From assembly GCF_009730595.1 (NCBI RefSeq), contig NZ_CP046276.1, forward strand, positions 744,001 through 808,000: a DNA stretch of 64,000 bases. Reading direction: 5' to 3'. The stretch is from Spiroplasma tabanidicola (GTDB taxonomy: Bacteria; Bacillota_I; Bacilli_A; Mycoplasmatales; Mycoplasmataceae). Below are positions 1-11,251 of the stretch, piece after piece. How positions within the stretch are numbered: the first letter of the stretch is position 1; the number at the start of each line of letters is the position of its first letter. A program made the position numbers and the translations under genes. The notes below the pieces were generated by a model. The model was not told where the DNA came from, made no database searches, and saw nothing but the letters and a program-made list of their open reading frames with translations.

Positions 1-1059
1 TGTATTTTTTTCATATATACCTATAGATTGAATTTTTTCATTATTAGCAGAAATACTTATTTTTTTTATGTTATTTGAGCTTTTATCGACATTAAAAAAA
101 TAATTTGCTTTTTCCGTTTTATTTCTAGCCACATCATAGTTTGAAAGATCTTTTAATTTATCTAAACTGTAAATAAAATCACTTGATGCAACATTTAATG
201 TGTTATTACTAGGTAGTAATCATAATTTTTTATTATTATTACCAACTATTATCCCATCTGCACTACTTTCATTTAAATAGTAATGAATAACACCATCAAA
301 ATCTTCTCAAACTAAAACATAATCTTTTGTATTCGCTTGTTTTACACAATAAATACTTTTAACGCTTGAAGCATTAATTATTTTAGGCAAATTGACAGGT
401 TCAGGATTTAATAATCTTTTATTAAAAGTTTCAAAATCTGGAACGTTAAACTTATATATATATTTTCCGTTATATTGCAAGAAAACTTTATTATAAGCAT
501 CAAATAAATAGTTTGCATTGTTAGCAAATATTTTATCTAATTCTTTAAAATCCAATAATTTAGAATAATTTAAAGTCATTATTTCATTCCCATTTGAAAT
601 GTCTTTATAAATTTCATTTAGTAATTTTTTAACATTTAGTCTGATAAATGATTTGTCGGTTCAAGCATATATTTCATCTTTATATAGGTAAACATTTTTT
701 ATTACTTCTTTAATATTTTCTTTTTCAAAATCTATAATATTGTAAGTTTCTCAAATATTACTAAATTCATTATATAAAATAATAGAAATTTTACTTGAAA
801 AAGTATATTGTTCGCCAAAAAAAATAACATTTTGTTTTTGGTTTGTTGTGTCATTATAAAAAGTTGTAGGTAAAAAATAACTTAATTTATTTTTTTTAAT
901 ATTATATTTATACGAAATATCATAATCTTTTTGAATATAATTTTGGATAAAATTTTCTTTTAAAAAATTTTTTTTCTCATAAAATGATTGAAAATTAAAC
1001 GCAGTAAATATTGTACAAATTACAACAATTAATACAGTTAAATACTTTTTCATTTTCAA
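1..1059 (-). CDS. Hypothetical exported or membrane-anchored protein, 3' end outside window
   Basis: The reading frame is open from an ATG at 1059 to the window edge (353 codons), with UGA read as Trp at several sites. The first 25 residues (MKMKKYLTVLIVVICTIF...) form a basic start and a hydrophobic stretch, so a signal peptide or anchor. There is no good lipobox. The rest is rich in Asn, Lys, Tyr and Ile with no motif I recognise. It starts 21 bases after the stop of the 1044-aa surface protein and has an AAGGAG-like site within 10 bases upstream, so the two are probably one operon and may act at the cell surface together. Function unknown. Confidence 0.8.
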
Positions 1060-1080
1060 ACATCTCCTTTTAAAATTAAA

Positions 1081-4000
1081 TTATTTTCTTTTTTTTCTTA
1101 TTACAAAAAATCATATTGATAGAGAAACTGTTAATAGCATAAGAACCGATAAAGAAGATACTAAAGGAACTAATCATTTATTATTTTCAATTTTTCCTGA
1201 TAATCCTAAAATTCTAACTTTAACCTTATAAAAGTTTCCATTTTCTAATATATTATTACCAGAATCATGAACAGGGTTATTAAATAATCTATCATAAACA
1301 TAAACTTCTACTATTGTATCTAATGGTTTTAATTTATTTTTAATTTGTTCTTCACTAACTGCAAAACCTATTCCAAGAGCTAATCTTCTATCACTATTTA
1401 ATATTCATTCTATATTCATTGCACTTGAATCAATAGAAAAACCTTTTCCATTGAATTGCATACTTTCTATTTTATTTAATTGAGACTTTATGTCTAATTG
1501 TCCTTCTTTATTTTCACTATTTTTATAATCATTTCTATCTTTAAGCACTTTTTCCTTATAAGAAACTGTAATAGGTGGTAATTTTATATATAAATTATTT
1601 TTATAATCGATCAGTGTGTTATTTTTTTCTTCTTCGGTAGCTTCTCCTAGTTTTAAAAGATTATAATAATCATTATTTTTTCCAATTTTTATAAAAATGT
1701 TATCTAATTTAGATTTATATCTATTTGTTAATTGATCAAATCTGGTATTATTTTCTTTGTTGAATCCTCAATCAAGTAAGTTTGGGTAGTTTTCTTTTCC
1801 CCCAATTCAATCATTAATTTCTCACAAAGTTTGTTGCTTTTGGAAAACACCTTTATATTCATTAGATAAATTAAAACAACTACTTAAATTATCTTCAATT
1901 TCATTATATATATGACCAACAATATCATTTACTTTATCATATGTATCTAATACAAAATTATTTTTTGTATATTTATTAAAAAAATATCTAGCAACTTCAA
2001 TTAAATCGAAGGAATTTTTATAATTAAAAGAAATTTTTTGAGTATTTTCGTTTGTAAATTTAGAGAATCAATTATCATTTGCTAAAAAATCTACATCTCC
2101 TGAAGTTTTTAAGTCACCGTATGTATTTTCAGGAAAAAATTTTTTTATGTTGTCATTATTTATTTCTATTATATAATCATATTTTTTTGTTTCTATGTTT
2201 TTTTGAATTAAATATTCATCTTTATTAAAGAAAACATTATCATCATAAACTAAATCATTTGCATTTAATTGTGCTTCATCATAACTAATTGCTTTTTTAA
2301 ATAGTTCATTATATTTAATATTATTAACTGGAGTCATATTTTTATATTCATTTATTATTTTTTCTTTTATTAAATTAATCTTTTCATTTTGTGAAAGATT
2401 TATTTGTTCAGAAGATAAATTTATATCTATTAAGTCAGGAAAACTTTTTACATTTTTTAAATTAAATTTTTTATATACTTTTGATAAAGAATATATAGCT
2501 TCAGATTTATAAGTTCCTGTTACAGCTGGTGTTCCATATTTATCAGGTGATGCTTTTCTTGTTATAAAAACAAGTTCGCCATTTATAAAATTTAGTGAAT
2601 TAGGAATAATATCAAAAGTTAAATTTTGATCTGGATTTAAATATAATGTGTTTACACTATTTAGTTTAATTACTTTGTCAACAAAACTATTATGTGAAGC
2701 AAAATCATTAACATTATTATAAATGTATTTATATATTCCTAAGTTAGTTGTAACCGCTATAACAAATTCTTCATTAAAGATATCATAAAAAGATATCAAA
2801 TTTTTTGTTACTTCTACCTCTAAAGTTGGTGTTCCTGCACTACCAAGCGCTGCACCTTCTATTTTATCTTTCTTAGTATTTAGTTTAAATAAAAAATTTA
2901 GTTTTAATTTTTCATTACTGCTGTTAAAAATATCGGTAGATTCCAAATAATAAATTCCACCATTTTGATATGAACTTGTTCCATCATAAATTGCAAAAAT
3001 AATATAATCTTTTTCAAGCGTTTGATTTTCGCTATCAATATTATAATTGTGTTGAGTAGTTGTTATTCTTGAAAAGATTTTATCAACATATGTATCATCA
3101 TTAAAAACTTTATAATTTGAAAAATTAGTCTTTGAAGAAAATATCTTATATCCAGAAGATGTTCTAACAAATAATCCAATATCATCATTTATAGAAAAAA
3201 ATGCAGATTGATAAAGATTACCTATAGATATAAAATTGCTTAAAATTTTATATTTAATTTTATTTGTATTATCAAAATTTATATTCCCATAATTGCTTAA
3301 ATCATTTGTATCCTTGATTATTAATTCATTAAAATCTGCTGAAATAATAGCCATGTTATCGCTTTCTTCACCATAAGAAACTGCTATATAAATTATTCCT
3401 TGATTTTTGCTTCTAATTGGTGAGTAAATACCTCTTATTTTTAAACTTTTTAGATTTACTCCGCTTATATTATTTGGTACCTCAAAAATATTAGAAGCAT
3501 AACTTACTGAATCAAAAATTACAAACTTATTATTATTTATATCACCTGTTGTAAGTTCTTGTGTACTATTTCAAGAATTTAATGTAGATTCATCATCATC
3601 TCTAACGGCTAAACTCACTATTTGTCTTCTATACGCATTACCATTTAATGTGAATCCCATATTTGATGCAATCGATGAATATTCATAACTATCAGAAACA
3701 TCAGGAGCATAAAATTTTTTTTCTGTTCCTTTTATAAAATTAAATTTTTCTTTACCAGTTGAATAATCTACTTCATATAAACCTCTAGTATTTCTGTCAG
3801 AAATAAATAATTTTGTATTGTTGTTGATGTCAGTTGTGTTTAAACTGAAATTTGATTCTATTTTTATTTGTTCTTTTTTTTCATCATTATTTAAATTTAA
3901 TGATTTTATATCATTATCAATATTCGCACCATAATTTGAGTTCAAAAAAAAGGAATTTTTCATAATTTTTTTTTGACCTTCATTATTTCCATAACCATTT

Positions 4001-4215
4001 GAAATATCTGCATTATCAGTCAAATAATTCATAGTATCTTTATATGCATCAGCATTAGTCAAACTTGGATATTCTATTTTATTATTTGTATCAACTTCAT
4101 TATATGGTATATCAACTTGCCCTTCTTCTAACTTATTCATTTCTTTATAGATCACTTGCCCTACATTTGGTGCACTAACTGAAACACTAGTTAAAAAAGC
4201 TAATATAAATTTCAT
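1081..4215 (-). CDS. Large surface protein with signal peptide and C-terminal membrane anchor (1044 aa)
   Basis: One continuous 1045-codon frame when UGA is Trp; under the standard code it breaks into pieces. The N-terminus (MKFILAFLTSVSVSAPNV) is a short signal peptide. About 990 residues rich in Asn, Ser, Asp and Lys follow. Near the C-terminus a hydrophobic segment (WLVPLVSSLSVLMLLTVSLS) is followed by a basic tail IRKKRK, the layout of a protein exported and held by its C-terminus. AAGGAG lies 8 bases before the ATG. A downstream partner gene begins 21 bases after its stop. I recognise no enzymatic motif; adhesion or another surface role is only inferred from topology. Confidence 0.85.
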
Positions 4216-4520
4216 AATATCTCTCCTTTTTATTCATTACTTCTCACAAAAAAATATTGATATTTTATTATAAAAACAGCAATAAATTAATAAAATATCA
4301 ATAATAAGGTTTTAATATAGTTTTAAATTTTACTTTATACAACTATTATTATTTAGTATCTTTTTTTTATATTTATATCTAACTAATCAAATTAAATTTA
4401 AAGACATGCTTTAAATATATGAAAGTTAATTTCTTTTGTACAAGCTTAACGCCATAAAAGTTTTATGTTACAAAAGAAGAATTATCTTTTTTATAACATA
4501 TATATATTATATAAAAAAGC
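4216..4520. other. Intergenic stretch with nested inverted repeat
   Basis: No gene is supported here. It should hold the promoter of the 1044-aa surface gene. It contains a 10-bp perfect inverted repeat (TTCTTTTGTA at 4431-4440 and TACAAAAGAA at 4469-4478) enclosing a smaller one (CATAAA/TTTATG, 4452-4466). No clean U-run follows on either strand, so it is not a convincing terminator; a structured RNA or protein-binding site is possible. Confidence 0.35.
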
Positions 4521-4550
4521 AAAAAAAAAATTTTCATAATCAAAAATTTT
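4521..4550 (-). terminator. Terminator of the 623-aa repeat protein gene
   Basis: Directly after the TAA at 4551, the minus strand can fold AAAATTTT, an 8-base loop and AAAATTTT, followed by a run of T. The stem is A/T only, so it is weak but well placed. Confidence 0.45.
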
Positions 4551-6422
4551 TTATCTTTTTTCAAATTTATTTGGTTTAGATTTAAAGTTGGATTTATTAA
4601 ATGATCTTTTTTCAAAACCACCTTTATTATCTCTATCTGATTTTTTATAATCTTTTTTGTCTTTGTCGAATCTATTGAATTCTTTTCTTTCGCCATCAAA
4701 TTTCTTGTAATCTTTTCTTGGGTGATCTGATTTTTTATAATCTTTTTTGTCTTTATCGAATCGATTGAATTCTTTTCTCTCGCCATCAAATTTCTTGTAA
4801 TCTTTTCTTGGGTGATCTGATTTTTTATAATCTTTTTTGTCTTTATCGAATCGATTGAATTCTTTTCTCTCGCCATCAAATTTCTTGTAATCTTTTCTTG
4901 GGTAATCTGATTTTTTATAATCTTTTTTGTCTTTATCGAATCGATTGAATTCTTTTCTCTCTCCATCAAACTTTTTAAATTCTTTTTTATCACCTTCTGG
5001 TCTTTTAAAACCTTTTTTATTAAAACTTGGTTTTTTACCAAACTTTCCTTTTTCTCTAGACTCTTCTTCAGAATTTAACATAATTTTTTTATGCATTCCA
5101 TATTTAATACGACTTTCTCTTATTCTGGTAGATTTTAATCGCTTATTAATAATAAAGTCTTTATCTTTATTTAACTCAACTATCATTTCAATTTTACGTT
5201 TAATTTTTTCTCAATTTATTTTTTTAATAGCTTTTAACTTTTCATTTAATTGTTCATTTTCTTCTTCAAACGGTGCTAATTCTAAGTTAGCAAAGTTATT
5301 AAAATCTTTTAAAATAACCAATAATTTATTAGCAAATGAAATATCTATTTCAATTTCATCTATTAATTGATCAGATTCTTCTTCTTTAAGAACAATAAAA
5401 TCTTGATTTTCTAATAATTCTAAATAAAAATTAATACTATCAACAATTTTTTGATTATATTCTTGTAAGTTATTTTCTTCAAAAATATCATTTTCTTTTA
5501 CAAATTTTATAATCATATTAGTTTTTTCTAAAACATTGCTGTGATCTTGTAAATAAGTATTTTTCTTAACTCTAATCGCATCTAAAACTGATTTAATAAT
5601 TGCTACAAACTGATTAAAATTTGCTATTAAATTATTAAACATATTTTGATAAACATTAACTTTTATTTCAGCTGTTTGTAAACTTAAGAAATTAAAGTCT
5701 TTATAAATTGATTTTAAAATTGCATTAATATGTTCCATATTAATTTTTTGAATTTTAAAATATACTAAGTTATTATTTAAACAATGTTTTAATGCATGTT
5801 TATCGCTTTCAACTAAATAATCATATTCCTCAAAATTCTCTAACATTACAACTAATGTTTTTATATTTTTTCTGAATGTAAAAAACGCTTTAATTAAAAT
5901 TTCTTGACTAACTTTTAAGTTTTTTTCTAATTTTGTTAAATCAACTGCATTGTATGGATCATATCCAAAAATTGGTGTATTTTCTAATTTATTGATAATA
6001 AATTCAATATTGTTATTACTTATTTTTAGTAAATCATATTTTTCTGTGATGCTTTCTAATTTGATATTAAAGTTTAATACAAAAAAATCTTTAATAACTC
6101 ATTGAATTTCATTAACTATTTCTAAACTTAATAATTTTTTTATCAATTTAATTTTAAATAATTGATCTATATAGTAATGAATTAATGAGCTTTTTTTATT
6201 TACTAATTTAAATTCAATAATAAAACTTGATATATCGAAAGTATATGTTAAAAATTCTATTGCACTACTTTTATCTAATACTTTTTTTGCCATATTTTTA
6301 ACATTATTATCAATAATATTTAAGGCTTCATCTATATTATTAATATCTTTTAAGTAATTTGAAATAACAATTTCGATTTCAATTAGTTTATCTTTAAGTT
6401 GTTTGACAATAATTTTATCCAT
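4551..6422 (-). CDS. Unknown 623-aa protein with charged tandem-repeat tail
   Basis: The frame is continuous from the ATG at 6422 to the TAA at 4551, with UGA as Trp near 6096 and 5208. Residues 1 to about 410 are hydrophilic, helix-rich and rich in Lys, Asn, Ile and Glu, with no family I recognise. From about residue 440 the protein is almost entirely Lys, Asp, Arg, Glu, Phe and Tyr: a 30-residue unit (KKFDGERKEFNRFDKDK plus KDYKKSDHPR) is repeated about three and a half times, then an RGG-like tail (RDNKGGFEKRSFNKSNFKSK). There is no signal peptide, so it is probably cytoplasmic. Such tails often bind nucleic acid or are disordered, but that is inference. It is divergent from the azoreductase gene. 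Confidence 0.8.
4651..4970 (-). repeat. 90-bp coding tandem repeat, about 3.5 copies
   Basis: Units begin at 4651, 4741, 4831 and 4921 (the last partial) and differ by only a few bases, for example gggtgat against gggtaat. The period is exactly 30 codons and keeps the frame. Near identity at silent positions points to recent copy-number change by slippage or recombination. Confidence 0.9.
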
Positions 6423-6548
6423 TAATGGTTCTCTTTTCTAAATAATTCAAGATTAATTAACTTGTTAATTTTAACTTAAATATATTTAAAATGAAAAAGA
6501 ATTTTGTTATTTATTTTGTAATATATATGTAGATAAAGGAGAATAACA

Positions 6549-7151
6549 ATGGCAAATAAAGTATTAGTAATTTCAGGAACAGCTAGTCCTAAAGACAAGT
6601 CTTTTTCTATAGCTTTACAAAATAAATTTGTAGAAGAATATAAAAAATTAAATAGTGATGATGAGTTTATTTATCTTGATTTAAATGATGAAAAAATGGC
6701 ACAAATTACTCTTTCAAGAGATAATATGAAAGATTTTTTCAACCAAGAAGATGCGCTAAATTATATTGAACAATTAAAAAGCGTAAATAAAGTAATTATT
6801 GCAAGTCCCATGAATAATTTTGCAGTAAGTGCAATGATAAAAAACTATTTAGATCACATTTTATTAGCAAATCAAACATTTTCATATAAATACTCTAAAA
6901 AAGGAGATGCTAAAGGTCTTTTAGATCATTTATCAGTTCAAGTTTTAACAACTCAAGGAGCACCAATTGGATGATATCCATTTGGAGATCATACTAATTA
7001 TTTAAAAGGTACATGAGAATTTGTTGGAGCTAAAGTAAATCATCCAATTTGCTTTGCTGGAACTAAATTAGAACCAGTTGTAAGTATGGATCCAAATCAA
7101 GCCATATTGCAAGTTGAATCTGAAATCATAAAAGCTGCAAAAAGTTTTTAA
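6549..7151 (+). CDS. azoR: FMN-dependent NADH-azoreductase (200 aa)
   Basis: A flavodoxin-fold quinone/azo reductase. The N-terminal phosphate-binding loop is VISGTASPKDKSFS; in the middle ASPMNNFAVSAMIKNYLDH gives the FMN-contact PMxNF motif, and the LTTQGAPIGWYP segment follows. The length matches the family (about 200 aa). The predicted reaction is two-electron reduction of quinones or azo compounds with NADH, usually a detoxification role. Two UGA codons encode Trp in the C-terminal third. AAAGGAG lies 8 bases before the ATG and a hairpin terminator follows, so it looks monocistronic. Confidence 0.93.
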
Positions 7152-7167
7152 TTAATTAAATATATAT

Positions 7168-7194
7168 AAAAAGCAATGGAATTTTGCTTTTTTT
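7168..7194 (+). terminator. Rho-independent terminator after azoR
   Basis: AAAAGCAA and TTTGCTTTT pair across a short loop and run into TTTTTT, 17 bases after the azoR stop. Confidence 0.8.
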
Positions 7195-7227
7195 ATTTAT
7201 AATTAAATAGTAATAAGGAGAAATAAA

Positions 7228-8190
7228 ATGTACGCATTTGATTATGATGATATTCAACTAATTCCAGGTTTATGCACAGTTAAATCAAGAAGTGAGTGTG
7301 ACACAAGCATCAAACTTGGAAAATATACCTTTAAAATGCCAGTTGTTCCTGCAAATATGGCAAGTATTATTAATGAAGAAATTTGTACTCTATTAGCAGA
7401 ACAAAACTACTTTTATATAATGCATCGTTTTAATGTTGATTCTTTTGAGTTTACAAAAAATATGCATTCAAAAGACTTAATTGCATCAATTAGTGTTGGA
7501 GTTAAAGATAATGACTATAAATTAATTGAAAGATTTAAAAAAGAAAATGTTATACCAGAATTCATAACTATTGATATAGCTCATGGTCATTCAATAAGTG
7601 TCAAAAATATGATAGAACACATTAGAAATAATTTAAATGATGAAACTTTTATTATCGCTGGAAATGTAGGAACTCCACATGCTGTTAAAGATCTTGAATA
7701 TTGAGGAGCTGATGCTACAAAAGTTGGAGTTGGTCCTGGAAAAGTATGTATTACCAAGTTAAAAACTGGTTTTGGAACTGGTGGATGACAATTAGGAGCA
7801 ATAAAATGATGTAGTAAAGCTGCAAATAAACCAATTATTGCTGATGGTGGATTGAGAGTTAATGGAGATATTGCAAAATCAATAAGATTTGGAGCAACTA
7901 TGTGTATGGTTGGTAGTTTATTTGCAGCTCATATTGAATCACCTGGTAAAGAAGTTACTGTAAATAATATTCTATATAAAGAATATTATGGTAGTGCTAG
8001 TGAATATAATAAAGGTGAAAAAAGATATGTTGAAGGTAAAAAAGAATTAATTCAAATTAGAGGAAATTTAATGGAAACATATCGTGAAATGCAAGAAGAT
8101 TTACAATCTTCAATATCTTATTCTGGAGGAAATAAAACAAAAGACATTAAAAAAGTTGACTATGTTATCTTAAAAACAAGTAATTTTTAA
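7228..8190 (+). CDS. guaC: GMP reductase (320 aa)
   Basis: Converts GMP to IMP with NADPH, returning guanine nucleotides to the adenine branch of purine salvage. It matches the Firmicutes-type GuaC from end to end: start [11 protein letters not shown], the segment [20 protein letters not shown], the catalytic-Cys loop [10 protein letters not shown] (Cys174), FGTGGWQL, and the C-terminal [11 protein letters not shown]. The length is typical. Trp codons inside the gene are UGA. AAGGAG precedes the ATG. A small Cys-rich gene follows 37 bases later and is probably co-transcribed. Confidence 0.96.
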
Positions 8191-8227
8191 AAATTTCATA
8201 TAAAATAATATTGAGGAGATGAAAAAT

Positions 8228-8419
8228 ATGGATAAATGTCAAAATCCAGGATGTTCAAATGAAATCAGTGTACAAGAACCTAAACGTATCTATGTATATG
8301 ATGAAAAAGTTGAAGATGAAATCCCAGTATCAGTATGTGATGAATGTTATAAAAAAAGCAAAGACGAAGAAAACGACATTGATTGAAGTCACTCAGTAGT
8401 CGAAGAAGAAGAAAAATAA
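8228..8419 (+). CDS. Small acidic Cys-rich (zinc-ribbon-like) protein, 63 aa
   Basis: ATG at 8228 preceded by GAGGAG; stop TAA at 8417-8419. The protein begins MDKCQNPGCSNEI and has a second pair VCDEC about 30 residues on, so a C-x4-C ... C-x2-C pattern likely to bind one zinc ion. The C-terminus is acidic (VVEEEEK). One UGA codes Trp (IDWSHS). No known family recognised. It sits between guaC and a strong terminator, as the last gene of that transcript. Confidence 0.75.
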
Positions 8420-8420
8420 A

Positions 8421-8450
8421 AAATTGATGTAAAATACATCAATTTTTTAT
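8421..8450. terminator. Bidirectional terminator between convergent genes
   Basis: AAATTGATGTA and TACATCAATTT form an 11-bp perfect stem with a 3-base loop, with A-runs before and T-runs after. It ends the guaC transcript on the plus strand; the minus-strand ATPase gene stops inside it. Confidence 0.9.
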
Positions 8451-9829
8451 ATAATTTCTAAAATACTTTTGATAATCAAATACATTTCATTATCAAAAGT
8501 ATTTTTTTGATAATTATTCTCTAGTTCTTCTATTTCTCTTATTCTTAATTTTTTAAAAACTTCATAAACTGCTGAATTTAAAGATTTTTCATCAATACGA
8601 TAGCATAATGCTTTTTTAGTTTTATAAAAATTATCTATACTTACAATATTTGCATTAAAAAAGAAAAATAAAAAGTACTCATTTAGAATGTTAATGCTGT
8701 CATTGTTATAAAAAGCAAATAATACAGGTATTTTTGCTTTTAATCCCTTTTGAATTATATCAATAACTTCAGCTTCTCTAATGTTTGCGGTAAATTGATA
8801 ATCTTCTTCTCTTAAATTAATTATTATTTTATTGAAATTTTGGTATTTAGTAATTTCTAATGTTTTATTTCCCCTTTTTATATCAGTTCAAACTTTAAAA
8901 TAATCATATAACAAATCAAAGTTTTCATAATTTTTAATTTTGTAAAATTTTAAAATTCAAAACATAAAACATATTTCTTGATAATAATTTTTTTTGTCAT
9001 CCGTCTTTACATGAAAAGTATATTTTTTTTCTATAACTTGCGCAAAAACAGTTAACTCCTTATCTATTTTTTTTATTAAAGATAAGTCATAAATATTTTT
9101 TTCTTTAATAAAATTTTTGATCATTTCATTATTATGATCATAAGTTTTTATTTCTTTTTTAATATCATAAAATTGTTTAAAAATGTTTTTTTCAATTATT
9201 ATTTCTTTTGATTTTTTTGTTAAAAACTCTGAATCAATTGAACAAATCATATTTATATTTTTTAAATTTAATGATAAAGTTTCTAAAAGTTCTTGTCATT
9301 CATAAAGTTCTTCTAAATCTAAATAATATAAATTATCAATTGTTAATACAACTTTTAAACTAAATCTTTTTAAAAGTTTATTAAATTCAAATAAAATTTC
9401 TTCTAATATTAATTCATATGAAACTTGATCGCTTTCTTTAATTTTTTTATAAAAGATAAATTTATATGAATAAACATCATTATAATTTTTATTTTTTTGT
9501 TTTATTATTTTTTTTATATTTTGTTCTTTTAAAAAAGTTTCAAATATTTTTAAATCACTTATAGTTTTTAGTTCTAAAATTAAAAAACCTAAAAAATCAT
9601 TTAATAAGTTTTCACTTTTATTAAACTTATCAAAATTAAAAGCTATATGATAATAACCTTTCTTAAATAAAGTTGAAGCTACACTTTCAATTAAAAAACT
9701 TTTTCCTGAGTTTTTTGGACCATCTATTGCAATTAATCCTTTATACTCATTTAAAATTCCATTTGATATTTTTTCAATTAAAGGTTCAACATTCACTCTG
9801 TCTAAATAAAATTCATTTCCCATACTCAT
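8447..9829 (-). CDS. P-loop ATPase, unknown role (460 aa)
   Basis: Residues 37-44 (GPKNSGKS) are a Walker A loop, and VVLTIDNLYYLD near residue 160 fits Walker B. The architecture resembles KAP/AAA-like NTPases that begin with a nucleotide-binding domain of about 200 residues. The C-terminal half is Lys/Ile/Asn-rich and unfamiliar. UGA is Trp in at least three places. No signal peptide. It starts 20 bases after the stop of the SEC-C protein gene, so the two are an operon and may form a complex. Its stop lies inside the shared terminator hairpin. Confidence 0.8.
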
Positions 9830-9849
9830 ATTCCCAACACTTAATTATT

Positions 9850-11166
9850 TTAAAAAAAATTGTTACCTTTATTAAATCCTGCAAAAAATTTCATTTTTAA
9901 ATATTCTTGTCCCATATTAGGGTTTTCAAATCTAAATTTATTTAATGCAGAATATAATAATTTATTTTCATTTTCTAATTTATCATAAAAACTTTTATCA
10001 AATAAAATATTATCTGAAAGAATTAATGCACAATTAGAAACAAAAGCTTCTATAAATTTTTCTTTGTTTTCTAAAATTTTTAAATACTGATTAAAAAACT
10101 TTTCTAATCTTTCATCTTTTTTATTATAAACAATTGTTGTCAAAGATATTTCATCTGTGTTTGCAATATTAATAGTAGCAACTCTTTCAGGTACAAAAAT
10201 ATTATTAATAGAGTTAACTAAACTGAAATCTTCAGGACAAACTTGTGGATACATCAAATCAAAAAGTTTCATATTTTTATTTGTTTCTAATTCCAATTTT
10301 ATAATTTTTAAATCTTTATTCTCTAAAAAATTAGTTTTATAAATTTTTAAGTTTTCTAATAATGATTTAACTAAACTTGAAAGTTTTTTTATTCTAAACA
10401 CAAACAATGCTTTATAATCTTCATCACTTATTGAATTAAAATACTTTCTAAATTCTTCTTTCAAACATTCTAATTGAACTTTACCAATAAAAGTTTTATA
10501 CAATAAAGCGATAATGTGTATTTTAATAATTTCTTGATCACTTGTTTTTGAGTTAATCGTAATAAGTCTCAACTCATTAAAGTGATTATTGCATAATCCA
10601 TAAAACTTAAAGTTCTCATTTGAAACTTTTTTAAAAAAATCTTCTCCCATTTTAAAAATATTATCAAATGGATTTAATCTATTTGTTGATAATAAATTTT
10701 TTTTATCAAAATTTATTTCATACAATCTATTTTCGTTTGCATATTCACTACAATTTGGATAATTACATTTTTCTAACTTCGCAAGTTTTAAAAAAGTATT
10801 TTTAAAAGATTCAAAAGTAGATAATAAATATTTTTCGTATTCTTCTGGTTTATGTAATATTTCTTCATATGTTTTATATGTTTTATCGACAATATTTATT
10901 AATTTTAATTTACAACAATCTTCATACTTTTTTTCACTTAAGCAAAAACATAGTTCATCATCAAAAAATGAAAAGAAGTTATATCCATTTTTTTGTAAAA
11001 AGTTAATATTATCATTATCTAAAAAATAATTTTCAAATATTGCTCTTACAAACTTCTCAGATTGTTCATTTGCTATTTTGTTGTTCTTTATCTCATTATA
11101 TAAAGTTTGTTTATCAATAGTTTCAACAATAGCAACTTTCTCATCTTCTTTTTTATCTTTTTCCAT
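9850..11166 (-). CDS. SEC-C-motif, double zinc-site protein (438 aa)
   Basis: It contains no UGA codon. Near the N-terminus CFCLSEKKYEDCC (Cys73, 75, 84, 85) closely resembles the SEC-C zinc motif found at the end of SecA and in many stand-alone proteins. A second likely metal site combines CNYPNC (Cys134, Cys139) with LCNNHF (Cys192, His195). The rest is helical and rich in Lys, Phe, Asn and Glu. It is followed after 20 bases by a P-loop ATPase gene. SEC-C proteins vary widely in role, so no function is assigned. Confidence 0.8.
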   Translation of the reverse strand: MEKDKKEDEKVAIVETIDKQTLYNEIKNNKIANEQSEKFVRAIFENYFLDNDNINFLQKNGYNFFSFFDDELCFCLSEKKYEDCCKLKLINIVDKTYKTYEEILHKPEEYEKYLLSTFESFKNTFLKLAKLEKCNYPNCSEYANENRLYEINFDKKNLLSTNRLNPFDNIFKMGEDFFKKVSNENFKFYGLCNNHFNELRLITINSKTSDQEIIKIHIIALLYKTFIGKVQLECLKEEFRKYFNSISDEDYKALFVFRIKKLSSLVKSLLENLKIYKTNFLENKDLKIIKLELETNKNMKLFDLMYPQVCPEDFSLVNSINNIFVPERVATINIANTDEISLTTIVYNKKDERLEKFFNQYLKILENKEKFIEAFVSNCALILSDNILFDKSFYDKLENENKLLYSALNKFRFENPNMGQEYLKMKFFAGFNKGNNFF

Positions 11167-11215
11167 ATAAACCTCACATATATTTATTATAACTTTTTAA
11201 AAATATAAATAAACA

Positions 11216-11251
11216 AAAAGAACAACTATTTTAGATAGTTGGTCTTTTTTT
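11216..11251 (-). terminator. Terminator overlapping the end of the 451-aa gene
   Basis: On the minus strand AAGACCAACTAT and ATAGTTGTTCTT pair around CTAAA, and the downstream side enters TTTTTGTTT. It overlaps the TAA at 11231-11233. Confidence 0.75.

Noticed and set aside
4651-4970. Regular 90-bp repeats that could suggest a CRISPR-like array or satellite
   Set aside because: The repeats are contiguous, without unique spacers, and keep one open reading frame as 30-residue protein repeats.
4463-5041. Alternative minus-strand frame with a repetitive Lys-rich product
   Set aside because: It is the shadow of the 623-aa gene's repeat region in another frame; the true frame continues upstream through UGA Trp codons to a proper start.
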